Shown: positions 7,174 through 14,148, counted from the first letter of the stretch. The stretch: DNA of 19,693 nt from JAWOJB01 sp046484325 (GCA_046484325.1 JAWOJB010000030.1:1-19693); one strand, 5' to 3'. Numbers and translations are program-made. The notes: generated by a model from the sequence alone, not told the origin.

Positions 7174-8568
7174 TCACGGAATGAACTCCAGGTCCACCTC
7201 GGGCGGCGGTGGACGGTCGAGGACACGGCCGCCGAACCCGAACAGGTTCCTCCGAAAGAAGCCCACGAGGTAGTCGTCGAGGATCCGCTGCATCGTCTCC
7301 GACGGGATCGGCCCCTTCACCCCCAGTCGGGTGGCCACCGGCGAGAAGGACGGCGGGAGCACGAAGTCGTTGTGGCTCGCACCGTCGACTCCGAGCCAGT
7401 AGGAGCTCGCCGGGCTGCGCTCCGCCAGGCCCCTCAGCAGACCGTCGTTGGGGGTGCCCCGCCAGCCGTCGGAGCGTAGGTACATCGACGGCACCGGCAC
7501 CTCCCTGGCCAGCTCGCGCCGGCTGATCGGATCGACCCAGGCATCGAGGCCCGCGACGGCGACGCACCGCTCGTCGAGGATGCAGGTCCGCACCGCCGCA
7601 CCCCCTCCCGTCGAATGTCCGTAGACCCCGACGAGGGCGAGATCGGCGAGCTCGGCCAGCCGGCCGAACGGTCCTTCCGGGCCGAGCTCGAGGGCGTCGA
7701 GCACGCTGATCTGATCCTCGGAGTACGTCTCGATGAGCAGGTTGGCCGCACGGTCGTAGGCCTCCTCCCCCACGACCTCCTCGTCGGGGAGCGCGTTCGG
7801 GTCGAGGTATGCGACGGTGCCGTCGGGGAAGACGGTGGCGACCGACCCGTGGGTGTGGTCGATGGCGATCACCATGAACCCATGGCTCGCCAGCGACTCC
7901 ATCTGATCGAGGGCGATGCTCCGAAAACCGCGCCAGCCGTGGGAATACACGACGACGGGCACGGTGCCCCCCACCGGCTCTGCGTCGGGATGCGCGTGGG
8001 CGGAGGCGAACCTGGTGTAGCCGAGGAAGAAACCGGGAAAGCCGAATTCACGGGTCAGCGCCGGTCCGATGACGTCCAGGTCGTCGATCCACGGCTGCTG
8101 CACACCATCGTCCTCTCCGAGCACCGCCGGGTACCACACCTGGACCATGATTCGTCGTGAACGGCCCCGGAGGCCGGCGTACGGCTCCTCCCGTCCCCGG
8201 TCCAATAGCTCGAACGTGGTCGTCCCCACGGGGAACGGCCCGGTGGGCTCGGGGATGGCGACCATCGGCAGTGCCAGCGGCAGGACGAGCAGGGCGGCCA
8301 CCCCGGGCAGCCCGAGCAGCAGGCGCCGGAGCCGCGGCCATCCCCGAATCCGCCGTTCCTCGATGAGGAGGTCGCCGACGATCAGGCCCGCTGCCGCCAG
8401 GTAGGCGGGGATCATCTGCCACCGCGGTCCCTCCCCGACGAGCTGGAGCACCACGGCACCGCCCAGCAGCAGTGCCATGACACCCCGCCGGAGCCGATGG
8501 CCGAACAGGACCGGGAGCACCACCGCCAGGCCGATGACCAGGACGAGGGCGATCTCGAACCGTCTCAC
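7174..8568 (-). CDS. Membrane-anchored alpha/beta hydrolase, PAF-acetylhydrolase-like
   Basis: A 464-residue protein. Residues 1-115 hold about four membrane helices, and the rest is an alpha/beta hydrolase resembling the platelet-activating factor acetylhydrolase / dienelactone hydrolase group. Visible elements are the strand-start block MVQVWYPA, the oxyanion-region VVYSHGWRGFRS, the nucleophile elbow GHSTGG with S319, a likely acid D342 in AGLDAWVD, and the catalytic H399 in GASHNDF. Substrate is unknown; the family cleaves acyl esters of lipids and small molecules. A TAACCT box ends 9 nt before the GTG start and no Shine-Dalgarno is seen, suggesting a leaderless transcript separate from cbiO. 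It is convergent with the ccm operon. Confidence 0.8.
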   Translation of the reverse strand: MRRFEIALVLVIGLAVVLPVLFGHRLRRGVMALLLGGAVVLQLVGEGPRWQMIPAYLAAAGLIVGDLLIEERRIRGWPRLRRLLLGLPGVAALLVLPLALPMVAIPEPTGPFPVGTTTFELLDRGREEPYAGLRGRSRRIMVQVWYPAVLGEDDGVQQPWIDDLDVIGPALTREFGFPGFFLGYTRFASAHAHPDAEPVGGTVPVVVYSHGWRGFRSIALDQMESLASHGFMVIAIDHTHGSVATVFPDGTVAYLDPNALPDEEVVGEEAYDRAANLLIETYSEDQISVLDALELGPEGPFGRLAELADLALVGVYGHSTGGGAAVRTCILDERCVAVAGLDAWVDPISRRELAREVPVPSMYLRSDGWRGTPNDGLLRGLAERSPASSYWLGVDGASHNDFVLPPSFSPVATRLGVKGPIPSETMQRILDDYLVGFFRRNLFGFGGRVLDRPPPPEVDLEFIP

Positions 8569-8577
8569 GGCGTTGGG

Positions 8578-8583
8578 AGGTTA
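8578..8583 (-). promoter_or_regulatory. Candidate -10 box for a leaderless hydrolase transcript
   Basis: On the minus strand TAACCT (TANNNT) is followed by 9 nt and then the GTG start of the hydrolase gene. There is no purine-rich ribosome-binding site in between. It would let the hydrolase be transcribed independently of the upstream cbiMQO genes. No clear -35 box is seen. Confidence 0.4.
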
Positions 8584-8632
8584 TCGCTCCGAACGCGTTG
8601 TACCTGGGCGCGCTCGCGGACAGCGGTATCGA

Positions 8633-9388
8633 TCAGCCGGGGGCGTCGGGCACGAAGGCGGGGTCGAACCCGTAGGGCAGCTCCAGCCGGTTGGACTTCA
8701 TGAGGGCGGCGTCGGAGAGGAGATCGCGGGTGGCGCCGTCGGCCACCACCGAGCCTCCGTTGATGATGACACTCCGGGGGCACAGCTCGAGAGCGAAGGG
8801 CAGATCGTGGGTGACGATCAGCGTTGTGATCGCCAGGCTCCTGAGCACGTCCACCAGCTCACGCCGTCCTGCAGGGTCGAGGTTCGACGTCGGCTCGTCG
8901 AGGACCAGCATCTGCGGCCGCATGGCCAGGACTGTGGCGATCGCCACGCGCCGGCGCTCCCCGCCGCTGAGGTGATGGGGAGCTCGATCGGCGACACCTC
9001 CCATCGCCACCGCCGCCAGGGCCTCCTCGACCCGGCCCGCCAGCTCGGAGCCGGTGAGCCCGAAGTTGGCGGGGCCGAATGCCACGTCCTGGTGCACCGT
9101 CGGCATGAAGAGCTGATCATCGGGATCCTGGAAGACGAGTCCCACCCGGCGCCGGATTTCCATCACGGTGGCGTCGGCGAGCTCGAGCCCGCCAACCCTC
9201 ACCGTACCGCTCCGCCCCCGGAGGATGCCGACGAGGTGGAGGACGAGGGTGGTCTTGCCGGCCCCGTTCGGCCCGAGCAGGGCGACCCGCTCCCCCGGGC
9301 CGACGACGAGGTCGACGCCGTGCAGCACGTCGGTGCCATCGGGGTAGCCGAACTCGAGCCCGGCGATCTCGAGCGAGAGGTCGTTCAC
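8633..9388 (-). CDS. cbiO: Cobalt/nickel ECF transporter ATPase CbiO
   Basis: A 251-residue ABC ATPase of the energy-coupling-factor type that powers metal uptake with CbiM and CbiQ. Walker A GPNGAGKTT is at 39-47, Q-loop Q87 lies in VFQDPDDQLFMPTV (the DPDDQLF segment is typical of ECF ATPases), the signature LSGGE is at 140-144, Walker B with D-loop LVLDEPTSNLD at 161-171 and the H-loop His at 194. The GTG start at 9388-9386 overlaps the cbiQ stop by 4 nt (GTGA); a longer open frame upstream is a frame running through cbiQ. It is the last gene of the transporter set. One ATPase gene serves the complex, so it probably works as a homodimer. Confidence 0.93.
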   Translation of the reverse strand: MNDLSLEIAGLEFGYPDGTDVLHGVDLVVGPGERVALLGPNGAGKTTLVLHLVGILRGRSGTVRVGGLELADATVMEIRRRVGLVFQDPDDQLFMPTVHQDVAFGPANFGLTGSELAGRVEEALAAVAMGGVADRAPHHLSGGERRRVAIATVLAMRPQMLVLDEPTSNLDPAGRRELVDVLRSLAITTLIVTHDLPFALELCPRSVIINGGSVVADGATRDLLSDAALMKSNRLELPYGFDPAFVPDAPG

Positions 9389-10146
9389 GCCAGCACCGCC
9401 AGCCCGGCGATGGCCCATGCCGTGAGCGGCACCACCATCGCCCCGACCCACTCCGCCGGGGTGGCCCGCTCGTCGTCGAGATCGGGCATCGTTCCGGCGT
9501 AGCCCCGCGCCGCCATCGCCTGGTGAACCCTCTCCCCACGCTCGAACGACCGGATGAAGAGCGCTCCGGCGGACAGGGCGATGGACCTCGCCTGCCAGAA
9601 CCAGCGTGGATCGTGGCCCCGGGCGACCATGGCCACCCGCATGCGCCGGAGCTCGCCCATCACGACGTCGAGATACCGCACCATGAACCCGGCGATGGCG
9701 GTTAGCACCTTGGGAACCCGGAGGCGGTCGAGACCACGGAGGATGTCGGGGATCTCGGTCGTCGCCACGAGCATCACCGAGGCACTGATGCCGAGCGACC
9801 CCTTGGCGAGCACGGTCCACGCCCCCCACAGGCCCTCCTGCGACAGAGACAGCCCGAGCACGGTGACCCGAGGTCCGCCTCCCAGGAACGGCATGAAGAT
9901 GGCAAACATCACGAAGGGGATGCCCACCGACACACGCCGGAAGAAGAACCCGGCGGGGATCTCGGCCAGCACCAGCACCGTCCCGATCAGGACGGCATAC
10001 AGCCCGAAGGCCCACACCTGCCGGGGCGGCGTCGCCACCACCGCGAGCACGAAGGCGAAGAGCGCAGCCACCTTGGTCTCGGGGGCGAGGCCGTGCACGA
10101 TGCTGTGCCCATGGAGGTGCAGGGCGTGGGCATGGGTGCCGCTCAC
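9385..10146 (-). CDS. cbiQ: Cobalt/nickel ECF transporter transmembrane protein CbiQ
   Basis: A 253-residue EcfT-type coupling protein. It has hydrophobic segments at about 25-60, 72-90, 104-130 and at the C-terminal end, and both Ala-Arg-Gly coupling motifs that contact the ATPases: residues 175-177 (MVARGHDPR) and 213-215 (MAARGYAG). The GTG start at 10146-10144 was chosen because it overlaps the cbiM stop as GTGA; an open frame 18 codons longer exists. The N-terminus is unusually histidine-rich, with six His among the first 18 residues (THAHALHLHGHSIVH), which might bind the transported metal on the cytoplasmic side. Gene order M-Q-O with overlaps shows a single translation unit. Confidence 0.9.
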   Translation of the reverse strand: MSGTHAHALHLHGHSIVHGLAPETKVAALFAFVLAVVATPPRQVWAFGLYAVLIGTVLVLAEIPAGFFFRRVSVGIPFVMFAIFMPFLGGGPRVTVLGLSLSQEGLWGAWTVLAKGSLGISASVMLVATTEIPDILRGLDRLRVPKVLTAIAGFMVRYLDVVMGELRRMRVAMVARGHDPRWFWQARSIALSAGALFIRSFERGERVHQAMAARGYAGTMPDLDDERATPAEWVGAMVVPLTAWAIAGLAVLA

Positions 10147-11135
10147 ACGTCGGCCGCCGACTCGGTCCGAGATCGCCTGCGGGCAAAGGTCACGAGCCAC
10201 ACGCTCACCCCGAACGTGAGCAGCAATCCGACGAGACCGGCCACGATCGTCCCGGCCTGCTCGCTCTCGAGCCCGGCGACGCCGTAGTCGGCCAGGGGCC
10301 CGCCGATGGGGTGGTCCGCGGCGGTGTCGATGAAGCCCGTCTCCTCGGCCACGAACTCGAGCCCGTCGGGGCTGGGCGACGCGAGCGGGGCCACGAAGAT
10401 CACGAGCATGGCGGCCGCCGCCAAGCCGAAGCCGATGAATGCCCCCACGGCCGCCCGGCTCGGTGTCTGGGCGCCGTCGGGAGCCAGTCCCAGGTCGCGG
10501 GTCCCGAACACGAGGTCGGGACGAACCGCCAGTACCGCACCGACGGTGACGGCCGTGATGAGGCCCTCCCCGATGCCGATCACGGCGTGGACACCGACCA
10601 TCGCCGCAAACACCGTGCCGGGATCCACCCCACCCTGGCCGCCGATCGCGTACTCGAAGGCGAACGCGATCGACGAGGCGACCACCGATGCCCAGGCCGA
10701 CACCATCGCTGCCGCCAGCACCCAGGCGTGGGATTTGGGCAGCACCCGGACGAGCCCCCGGAAGAGCGGCCAGGCGACCGCCACGGTAACGATCGCCATG
10801 TTGAGCATGTTGAGCCCGAGCGCGGACACCCCGCCGTCGGCGAAGAGCAGCGCCTGGAGCATCACGACCACCGCCACCGCCACGATGCCCACCCAGGGGC
10901 CGAGAAGGATGGCGGCCAGCGCCCCCCCGATCAGGTGGCCGCTGGTGCCGGCGGCGACCGGGAAGTTGAGCATCTGGAGGGCGAAGATGAAGGCGGCCGC
11001 CAGGCCCGCGAAGGGGATCTGCTTCTCGTTCAGGTCACGACCCGACTGCTTGATCGCCACTCCGACGCCCCCGGCTGCGACCACTGCAGCTCCGGCCGAT
11101 GTGGCTCCGTTGATGAATCCGTCCGGGATGTGCAC
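10143..11135 (-). CDS. cbiM: Cobalt/nickel ECF substrate-binding protein CbiM fused to a PDGLE (CbiN-like) domain
   Basis: A 330-residue membrane protein that binds the divalent metal. It begins (M)HIPDGF: the free N-terminus and H2 are metal ligands in this family, which fixes the GTG start at 11135-11133, preceded by GCGAGG at a 7-nt spacing. H67 in GTSGHLIGG matches the third ligand region of structurally known NikM. ALLFADGGVSALGLNMLNM is also a family block. After about residue 235 the chain continues into a PDGLE domain (PDGLE at 256-260, then TAADHPIGGPLADYGV and a final membrane helix), which replaces the separate CbiN subunit. Cobalt versus nickel cannot be decided from this sequence. 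No cobalamin riboswitch fits in the 46-nt gap upstream. Confidence 0.9.
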   Translation of the reverse strand: MHIPDGFINGATSAGAAVVAAGGVGVAIKQSGRDLNEKQIPFAGLAAAFIFALQMLNFPVAAGTSGHLIGGALAAILLGPWVGIVAVAVVVMLQALLFADGGVSALGLNMLNMAIVTVAVAWPLFRGLVRVLPKSHAWVLAAAMVSAWASVVASSIAFAFEYAIGGQGGVDPGTVFAAMVGVHAVIGIGEGLITAVTVGAVLAVRPDLVFGTRDLGLAPDGAQTPSRAAVGAFIGFGLAAAAMLVIFVAPLASPSPDGLEFVAEETGFIDTAADHPIGGPLADYGVAGLESEQAGTIVAGLVGLLLTFGVSVWLVTFARRRSRTESAADV

Positions 11136-11181
11136 GGCCCAACCTCGCTTTCTGCAAGCTGGTCGCAAGAATAGCGCGCGC

Positions 11182-11793
11182 TCACCCCTCCGGGATCCGG
11201 ATGAGGTCGTCGAGGGCACGACGCATATCGGCCTCGGTCCTGACCCCCGCCCAGGCGTCGACGACGGTGCCGTCGGCGGCTATCAGCACCGTGGCCGGCT
11301 GGTAGGGGATGCCATAGGCGGCGAACACCGACTCGGACTCGTCGAGCCCCCACCGGACCACACCCGAGGTGAGCAGCTCCTCGGCCCGCCGGGCGGTGGC
11401 ATCGAAGCTCGACTTCCAGGCCGGGGCCACGAAGGCCACCCGATCCCCGTATTCACCAGCCAGCTTGTCGACGACGGGCAACTCCCGCCGACAGGAGCTT
11501 CACCACTCGGCCCAGAACACGAGGAAGACGGGCTTCGTCTCCTGCGAGAGGGTGAAGGAGCCCCCGTCACCGAGAGCGAGGGTGAAGTCGGGCGCAAGCG
11601 GCCGATCGGAGGTCGTCGATGGGGAGTCCCCCGCCGTGGTCGTGGTGCCGTCCGGAGCCGGTGGAGTGGCAGGGGGGGCGCCGGTCGACACGGTCCCGGC
11701 CACCGTCGAGGTCGGCGCCGCCGGCTCCGCCGCGCCGCCGCATGCAGCCGTCAGCAGCGCCACCGCCGTCCCGACCATCATCACCCTCCGCAT
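11182..11793 (-). CDS. Thioredoxin-like (TlpA-type) lipoprotein, probable selenoprotein with in-frame TGA
   Basis: Reading through one TGA (11502-11500) gives a 203-residue protein. Residues 1-18 are a signal peptide with a possible lipobox (LLTAAC, Cys18). A Pro/Thr-rich linker runs to about 64, then a thioredoxin-like domain starts at APDFTLALGDGGSF. Strand FLVFWAEW leads into W97-U98-S-S-C101-RRELP, so the TGA sits exactly at the first Cys of WCxxC. The domain continues normally after it: PVVDKLAGEYGDRVAFVAPAW, then GIPYQPATVLIAADG with the cis-proline, to the TGA at 11184-11182. A stem-loop directly after the TGA could act as SECIS. The likely role is extracytoplasmic disulfide reduction. 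Start ATG 11793 supplies a basic n-region (MRRVMM); ATG 11778, 6 nt after GGAGG, is an alternative. A nonsense mutation or base error is the competing explanation. Confidence 0.75.
11462..11499 (-). promoter_or_regulatory. Candidate bacterial SECIS stem-loop just after the in-frame TGA
   Basis: Numbering bases after the TGA on the minus strand, AGCU 1-4 pairs with AGCU 35-38. Two bulged C follow (5-6), then UGUCGGCGG 7-15 pairs with UCGUCGACA 26-34 (two G-U wobbles). That is 13 base pairs closing a 10-nt loop GAGUUGCCCG. The loop begins with G and starts about 15 nt after the UGA, at the short edge of the usual bSECIS spacing. A competing shorter hairpin (bases 1-8 with 13-20, UCGG loop) also exists, so folding needs checking. 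Confidence 0.55.
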
Positions 11794-11821
11794 GGCGCCG
11801 GATGCTAGGGAACGCCCGGCG

Positions 11822-12253
11822 CTACCCCACATGGCGAACACAGCGACCGGACAGCGCAAAGTGCAACCCGTCGGCCACGAACCCGTACCGAGCCTCGAGG
11901 TGCTCGAGCACCGGTCGAAGCTCCTCGAGGGGGACGTCCTCGACCCTGCCGCACACCTCACAGACCAGGTGCTGGTGCTCGGATTCGCCCGACAGGTGGA
12001 TCACGCCGGCTCCGTGCCCGAGGTGGACGTGATGCACCACACCGACCTGGGCGAGGGCATCGAGGGTGCGGTACACCGTCGAGGGGTCGACCGACCCCAG
12101 GCCTCGCTCGCGGAGCCGTTCGAGGATCTCCATGGGCGTCAGGTGATCCTCGGTGGCGTCGGCGAGCACGGCACACACGGCGCGGCGCGGGCCGGTGATA
12201 CGCAGCCCGGCTCTCCGGAGCGCGTCGATGAGGTCGCCGGCAGTGGCCTCCAC
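11822..12253 (-). CDS. Fur-family metal-dependent transcription regulator
   Basis: A 143-residue Fur-superfamily repressor. The N-terminal winged helix is clear: LRITGPRRAVCAVLADATEDHLTPMEIL, then VDPSTVYRTLDALAQVGVVHHV with the recognition helix at about 55-70. The C-terminal dimerisation domain has the HLxGESEHQHLVCEVCG block with ligand histidines and the structural-zinc pair C98/C101. The second structural pair is usually CxxC; here it is C138-V-R-H141. The GTG start at 12253 lies 2 nt after the trpD stop; an open frame running through trpD is not used. The sensed metal (Fe, Zn, Ni) is not readable from sequence. Being in the same probable operon as cbiMQO makes nickel or zinc sensing plausible, which is inference. 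Confidence 0.9.
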   Translation of the reverse strand: MEATAGDLIDALRRAGLRITGPRRAVCAVLADATEDHLTPMEILERLRERGLGSVDPSTVYRTLDALAQVGVVHHVHLGHGAGVIHLSGESEHQHLVCEVCGRVEDVPLEELRPVLEHLEARYGFVADGLHFALSGRCVRHVG

Positions 12254-12255
12254 CG

Positions 12256-13278
12256 TCAGCCGCCTGCCCGGGCCTGGCTGCCGTCGATCACCTGCTGGAG
12301 CACGCCGGCGGCCGCCCCCGTGTCGATGGCTCGGGCGGCAAGATCCACCCCTTCGACGAACCCCGAGGCGAGGCCCGCCGCCACCAGCGCCGGAGAGGCG
12401 TTGATGAGGGTGGCGTCGCGGAGAGCCCCGGGCTCGCCCCCGAGCACCCGCCGCACGATGGCGGCGTTCTCCACGGCGTCCCCGCCGGCGAGAGCCTCGA
12501 GTGGCCAGCGCCGAACGCCGAAGTCCTCCGGCGTGAACTCGGCATGGGTGATCTCCCCGGCCCGAAGCCGGTAGATGTATGTCGGACCTGTCACGGTCAC
12601 CTCGTCCAGCCCGTCCTCGCCGTAGTAGACGAAGGCGTACTCGGCCCCGAGACGGGCCAGCACGCCGATCATCCGCTCGGCCATGGCCGGGTCCGACACC
12701 CCGATGGCCTGCCGGGCGGCGCCGGCCGGGTTCGAGAGGGGGCCGAGGAAGTTGAAGACGGTCGGGATACCCAGCTCGCGCCGCACCGGGCCGGCGTGAC
12801 GCATGGCGGGGTGGTACAAGGGGGCGAAGAAGAACGTGAACCCGGTTTCGTGGAGCAGGTCGACTGCGGCCGCCGGGGCGAGGTCGATCACCACCCCCAA
12901 AGCCTCGAGCACGTCGGCCGACCCGCACTGCGATGAGGCCGAGCGGTTCCCGTGCTTGGCGACGCTGGCACCCGCTCCCGCCGCCACGAGGGCGGCGGTG
13001 GTCGAGATGTTGAAGGTGCCGAGCCGGTCGCCGCCGGTCCCCGCCGTGTCGACGACCGGTCGGCCGAGGTCGACCGTCACCGCCGCCGCACGCATCGCCT
13101 CGACGAGGCCGGTCATCTCCTCGACCGTCTCGCCCTTCATTCGGAGAGCGACGATGAATGCGGCCGTCTGGGCGGGGGACGCCTCGCCCCGCATGATCAC
13201 GTCCATCGCCCGCCGGGCCTCGTCCCGGGCCAGGTCGGCGCCGGAGGTGATCTTTGTCAGCACGGCCGGCCACTCCAT
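12256..13278 (-). CDS. trpD: Anthranilate phosphoribosyltransferase TrpD
   Basis: This 340-residue enzyme joins anthranilate and PRPP to give phosphoribosylanthranilate in tryptophan synthesis. Family motifs are all present: VDTAGTGGD with GTGGD at 80-84 (PRPP binding), NISTT at 90-94, KHGNRSASSQCGSADVLEALG from residue 108, a conserved HPAMRHAGPVRRELG block and FNFLGPLSNPA. Length equals the usual ~340. It starts at ATG 13278, 6 nt after a TAAGCT box, so it may be leaderless. No other trp genes flank it; instead a Fur-family regulator follows after 2 nt. This unusual partnership suggests trpD is an isolated copy heading a mixed operon. Confidence 0.95.
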   Translation of the reverse strand: MEWPAVLTKITSGADLARDEARRAMDVIMRGEASPAQTAAFIVALRMKGETVEEMTGLVEAMRAAAVTVDLGRPVVDTAGTGGDRLGTFNISTTAALVAAGAGASVAKHGNRSASSQCGSADVLEALGVVIDLAPAAAVDLLHETGFTFFFAPLYHPAMRHAGPVRRELGIPTVFNFLGPLSNPAGAARQAIGVSDPAMAERMIGVLARLGAEYAFVYYGEDGLDEVTVTGPTYIYRLRAGEITHAEFTPEDFGVRRWPLEALAGGDAVENAAIVRRVLGGEPGALRDATLINASPALVAAGLASGFVEGVDLAARAIDTGAAAGVLQQVIDGSQARAGG

Positions 13279-13284
13279 CGGGCG

Positions 13285-13290
13285 AGCTTA
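13285..13290 (-). promoter_or_regulatory. Candidate -10 box for the trpD operon (leaderless)
   Basis: Minus-strand TAAGCT (TANNNT) ends 6 nt before the trpD ATG. A -35-like GTGACG lies at 13311-13306, 15 nt upstream, slightly short for ideal spacing. No Shine-Dalgarno is seen before the ATG. It would drive trpD, fur, the thioredoxin-like gene and cbiMQO. Pattern-based inference. Confidence 0.4.
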
Positions 13291-13319
13291 CCGACCTGGC
13301 CTTCGCGTCACTCGAACGC

Positions 13320-13349
13320 GTCGAGGGCCGGGTCTCCCCGGCCCTCGAC
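13320..13349 (-). terminator. Strong stem-loop terminator after the aquaporin gene
   Basis: A perfect 13-bp GC-rich stem: 13320-13332 pairs with 13337-13349, starting GTCGAGGGCC on the plus strand, around a 4-nt loop (TCTC). It lies 20 nt after the aquaporin stop on the minus strand and upstream of the trpD promoter, so it separates the two transcripts. No U-run follows, as is common for terminators in GC-rich actinobacteria. Confidence 0.75.
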
Positions 13350-13369
13350 CTTCGAACGAACGGGATCCG

Positions 13370-14041
13370 TCAGGCGACGCTCGCCTCGTCGTCGTCACCC
13401 CCGAAGAGGCGCCAGAACAACCAGGCGAAGGCGCCGCCCACGAGCGGGGCGACGAGGTAGACCCACAGCACCCCGAGGTTCTCGCCCGAGATGATGGCGG
13501 GGCCGAACGAGCGGGCTGGGTTCACCGACGAGCCGCTGAAGGGGATGCCGGCGAAGTGCACCACGGCCAGTGTGAGCGAGATCACCATCCCTGCCACCGC
13601 CGGGGCCTTCTTGGTCGAGGCGAGTATCACCCACACGAAGACCCAGGTGAGGACGGCTTCGACGACGAAGGCCTCGCCGCTCGACACACCGGCGCCGGGG
13701 GCGCTGGTCGTGGCGCCCACCGCCGCCTGAGAGCCCCCGATGACGAACAGGACGGATGCCGCCATGAGACCCCCGACCAGCTGGCCGGTCCAGTACCCCG
13801 CCAGATCGGTGAGCGGGAGCCGCTTGTCGAGATACATCGCCAGACTGACGGCCGGGTTGAAGTGCCCACCAGACACGTGGCCGACTGCGTAGATCGCCGC
13901 CATGAGACCGAGGCCGAACCCGAACGGCACCACGATCAGCCCGGGCGTCTGGGTGGCACCGGCGGCGAGGATGGTTGCTCCGCCGATGAGGACGAGGATG
14001 AAGGTCCCGAAGACCTCCGCCAGGTACTTGTTGATCACCAT
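13370..14041 (-). CDS. Aquaporin (AqpZ-like MIP family channel)
   Basis: A 223-residue channel with six membrane helices and both half-helix motifs: NPA at 62-64 (SGGHFNPAVS) and 174-176 (GSSVNPARS). The spacing of the aromatic/arginine filter matches E. coli AqpZ: H162 and R177 are present, a phenylalanine lies near 40-42, and S171 replaces the usual Thr/Cys. This points to a water-selective aquaporin and not a glycerol facilitator, which would have NPARD and a longer chain. The C-terminus is acidic (GGDDDEASVA). ATG 14041 is preceded by AAGGAG at 7 nt, one of the few strong ribosome-binding sites in the window. The gene forms its own transcript, ended by the stem-loop at 13320-13349. Confidence 0.93.
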   Translation of the reverse strand: MVINKYLAEVFGTFILVLIGGATILAAGATQTPGLIVVPFGFGLGLMAAIYAVGHVSGGHFNPAVSLAMYLDKRLPLTDLAGYWTGQLVGGLMAASVLFVIGGSQAAVGATTSAPGAGVSSGEAFVVEAVLTWVFVWVILASTKKAPAVAGMVISLTLAVVHFAGIPFSGSSVNPARSFGPAIISGENLGVLWVYLVAPLVGGAFAWLFWRLFGGDDDEASVA

Positions 14042-14083
14042 GCCGTGCTCCTTGGCTCGCCTGGCTCCTGCTCCGCCGCCCGA

Positions 14084-14102
14084 CTCTGACCCTCTCTGAC
14101 CC
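14084..14102 (-). repeat. Direct repeat upstream of the aquaporin gene
   Basis: The 9-mer CTCTGACCC occurs at 14084-14092 and again at 14094-14102 (plus-strand reading), a period of 10 bp, about one helical turn. It lies ~45-60 bp upstream of the aquaporin ATG, within its likely leader or promoter. It could be a paired regulator site or a chance tandem; there is no further evidence. Confidence 0.3.
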
Positions 14103-14119
14103 CCGTGAGGACGTCCGGG

Positions 14120-14148
14120 TTACGTCCCCATCCGCGAAAATCTAGGCT
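14120..14148 (+). promoter_or_regulatory. Candidate promoter for the small membrane protein gene
   Basis: TTACGT at 14120-14125 and TAGGCT (TANNNT) at 14143-14148 are separated by 17 bp. They would start transcription near 14155, which supports the GTG start at 14186 over earlier in-frame GTG codons. The same AT-rich patch reads TAGATT on the minus strand (14144-14139), so it could also serve the aquaporin gene. Confidence 0.35.

Noticed and set aside
11136..11181. Cobalamin riboswitch upstream of cbiM
   Set aside because: Only 46 nt separate cbiM from the preceding gene, too short for the ~200-nt aptamer, and no B12-box-like sequence is present.
11182..11961. Pseudogene or two separate small genes in place of one selenoprotein
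   Set aside because: Frames on both sides of the TGA are the same and together give a complete fold; the break is at the redox Cys only. Kept as the main alternative but less likely.
10306..14089. Long plus-strand open frames (about 500 and 428 codons) opposite cbiM, the thioredoxin-like gene, trpD and the aquaporin
   Set aside because: Shadow frames of GC-rich coding DNA; compositionally biased products without motifs.
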